Source: Fimbriimonadaceae bacterium
GTDB taxonomy: Bacteria; Armatimonadota; Fimbriimonadia; Fimbriimonadales; Fimbriimonadaceae
Direction: 5' to 3'
Assembly (NCBI GenBank): GCA_014380605.1
Contig: JACMJO010000380.1
Location: forward strand, 1 to 6,518
Length of the DNA stretch: 6,518 nt
Shown here: positions 5,956-6,518 of the stretch, one piece after another
Numbering within the stretch: the stretch's first letter is position 1
Layout of the letters: each line of letters begins with the position of its first letter
The notes under the pieces: model-generated
The model's input: only the letters and a program-made list of their open reading frames with translations
What the model was told of the DNA's origin: nothing
The model's database searches: none
Position numbers and translations under genes: made by a program

Positions 5956-6518
5956 ATGCCTCACTCCCAAGTCCTGATCGTCGGTGCCGGTCCGACTGGC
6001 CTTGTTCTCGCACTTTGGCTAACAAGGGCAGGCATCACTGTCCGACTTATCGATAGTGCCGCGGAACCCGGCACCACTTCCAGAGCGGTTGGGGTTCAGG
6101 CCCGGACATTGGAGTTTTATCGACAGCTCGGCATCGCCGATGCGGTGATCGACGCTGGCTTCCCAATGGTTGCGATCAATATGTGGAGTCGCGGACGGAA
6201 GGCCGCGCGCATCCGTTTTGCAGATATGGGGGAGGGTCTCAGTCTCTATCCCTACATGCTGATCTATCCCCAGGATCTTCACGAGCGACTCCTTCTCAGT
6301 GAACTTGAGAAGCTTGGAGTAGCTTGCGAACGCGAAGTGACGCTGGTCGACGTTGAGCCGAAGGATGACGTGGCGGTGGCCAAACTTCGCCACGCAAACG
6401 GAACAGAAGAGGTCGTGGAAACGCCGTACCTGGCCGGATGCGATGGCGCAAGCTCGCAAGTCCGCAAGTCGCTGGGACTGGATTTTGAGGGCGGAACCTA
6501 CGAGAACGTCTGCTTCTA
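5956..6518 (+). CDS. FAD-dependent monooxygenase, aromatic hydroxylase (PF01494) type, N-terminal part
   Basis: A group A flavoprotein monooxygenase that would use NAD(P)H and O2 to hydroxylate an aromatic or polyketide-like substrate; 187 codons are visible and the frame is still open at the right edge. The ATG at 5956 is 31 bp after the ThuA stop; an ATG at 5948 in another frame stops after two codons. QVLIVGAGPTGLVLALWLTRAG (5-26) is the dinucleotide-binding GxGxxG fold, with Asp33 at the end of the second strand for the ADP ribose. SRAVGVQARTLEFYRQLG (42-59) is the usual family segment, YPQDLHERLL (104-113) precedes the substrate-domain strands, and GCDGASSQVRKSLG (161-174) is the DG motif that contacts both FAD and NAD(P)H. 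The protein is cytoplasmic, with no signal peptide. It may be read through from the ThuA operon, but its function does not obviously belong with it. The substrate is unknown. Confidence 0.93.
   Translation, partial: MPHSQVLIVGAGPTGLVLALWLTRAGITVRLIDSAAEPGTTSRAVGVQARTLEFYRQLGIADAVIDAGFPMVAINMWSRGRKAARIRFADMGEGLSLYPYMLIYPQDLHERLLLSELEKLGVACEREVTLVDVEPKDDVAVAKLRHANGTEEVVETPYLAGCDGASSQVRKSLGLDFEGGTYENVCF

Overview
The window looks like a moderately GC-rich chromosome segment from a Gram-negative-type bacterium with a rich set of exported proteins. A Tat-exported Gfo/Idh/MocA oxidoreductase, an exported ThuA-domain protein, an exported SUMF1-domain protein and an ApbE are typical of Planctomycetota, Verrucomicrobiota and Armatimonadota. 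I cannot choose among these from sequence alone, though an Armatimonadota/Planctomycetota-like source is my best guess. Clear Shine-Dalgarno sequences are rare here, and several starts are leaderless-looking or coupled to an upstream stop.

Layout. Positions 2-859 (minus) hold an almost complete SDR oxidoreductase of the YhdF/YhxC/YghA type, cut at the left edge one or two codons before its expected end. Positions 860-1664 hold a perfect 8+5+8 bp palindrome (987-1007), a small plus-strand ORF (1017-1217) and a small acidic minus-strand ORF (1214-1495); the last two converge and overlap at their stop codons. Positions 1665-3047 (plus) encode the Tat-signal Gfo/Idh/MocA oxidoreductase. Between it and the convergent ApbE gene (3143-4156, minus) lies a long imperfect inverted repeat (3053-3158) built of GGGA units, with G-quadruplex-capable tracts on both strands. 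The ApbE reading frame ends inside this repeat. Positions 4095-4910 and 4911-5924 (plus) encode a SUMF1-domain protein and a ThuA-domain protein with abutting stop and start codons. The start of the SUMF1-domain gene lies inside the divergent ApbE gene, so the two signal-peptide coding regions are antisense to each other. From 5956 an FAD-dependent aromatic-hydroxylase-type monooxygenase runs off the right edge.

How they may work together. The Gfo/Idh/MocA protein, ApbE, the SUMF1-domain protein and the ThuA protein all carry N-terminal export signals, so they should act outside the cytoplasm. ThuA and a Gfo/Idh/MocA enzyme (ThuB) form a known pair that oxidises disaccharides in rhizobia, so an exported sugar-oxidation module is a reasonable inference. 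It is not proven, because the genes lie in different transcription units. The SDR and the flavin monooxygenase look like ordinary cytoplasmic redox enzymes. I see no RNA gene, CRISPR array, transposase or att site. The most unusual items are the GGGA inverted repeat, the overlapping divergent starts, and an ApbE metal-site substitution (Thr to Lys).
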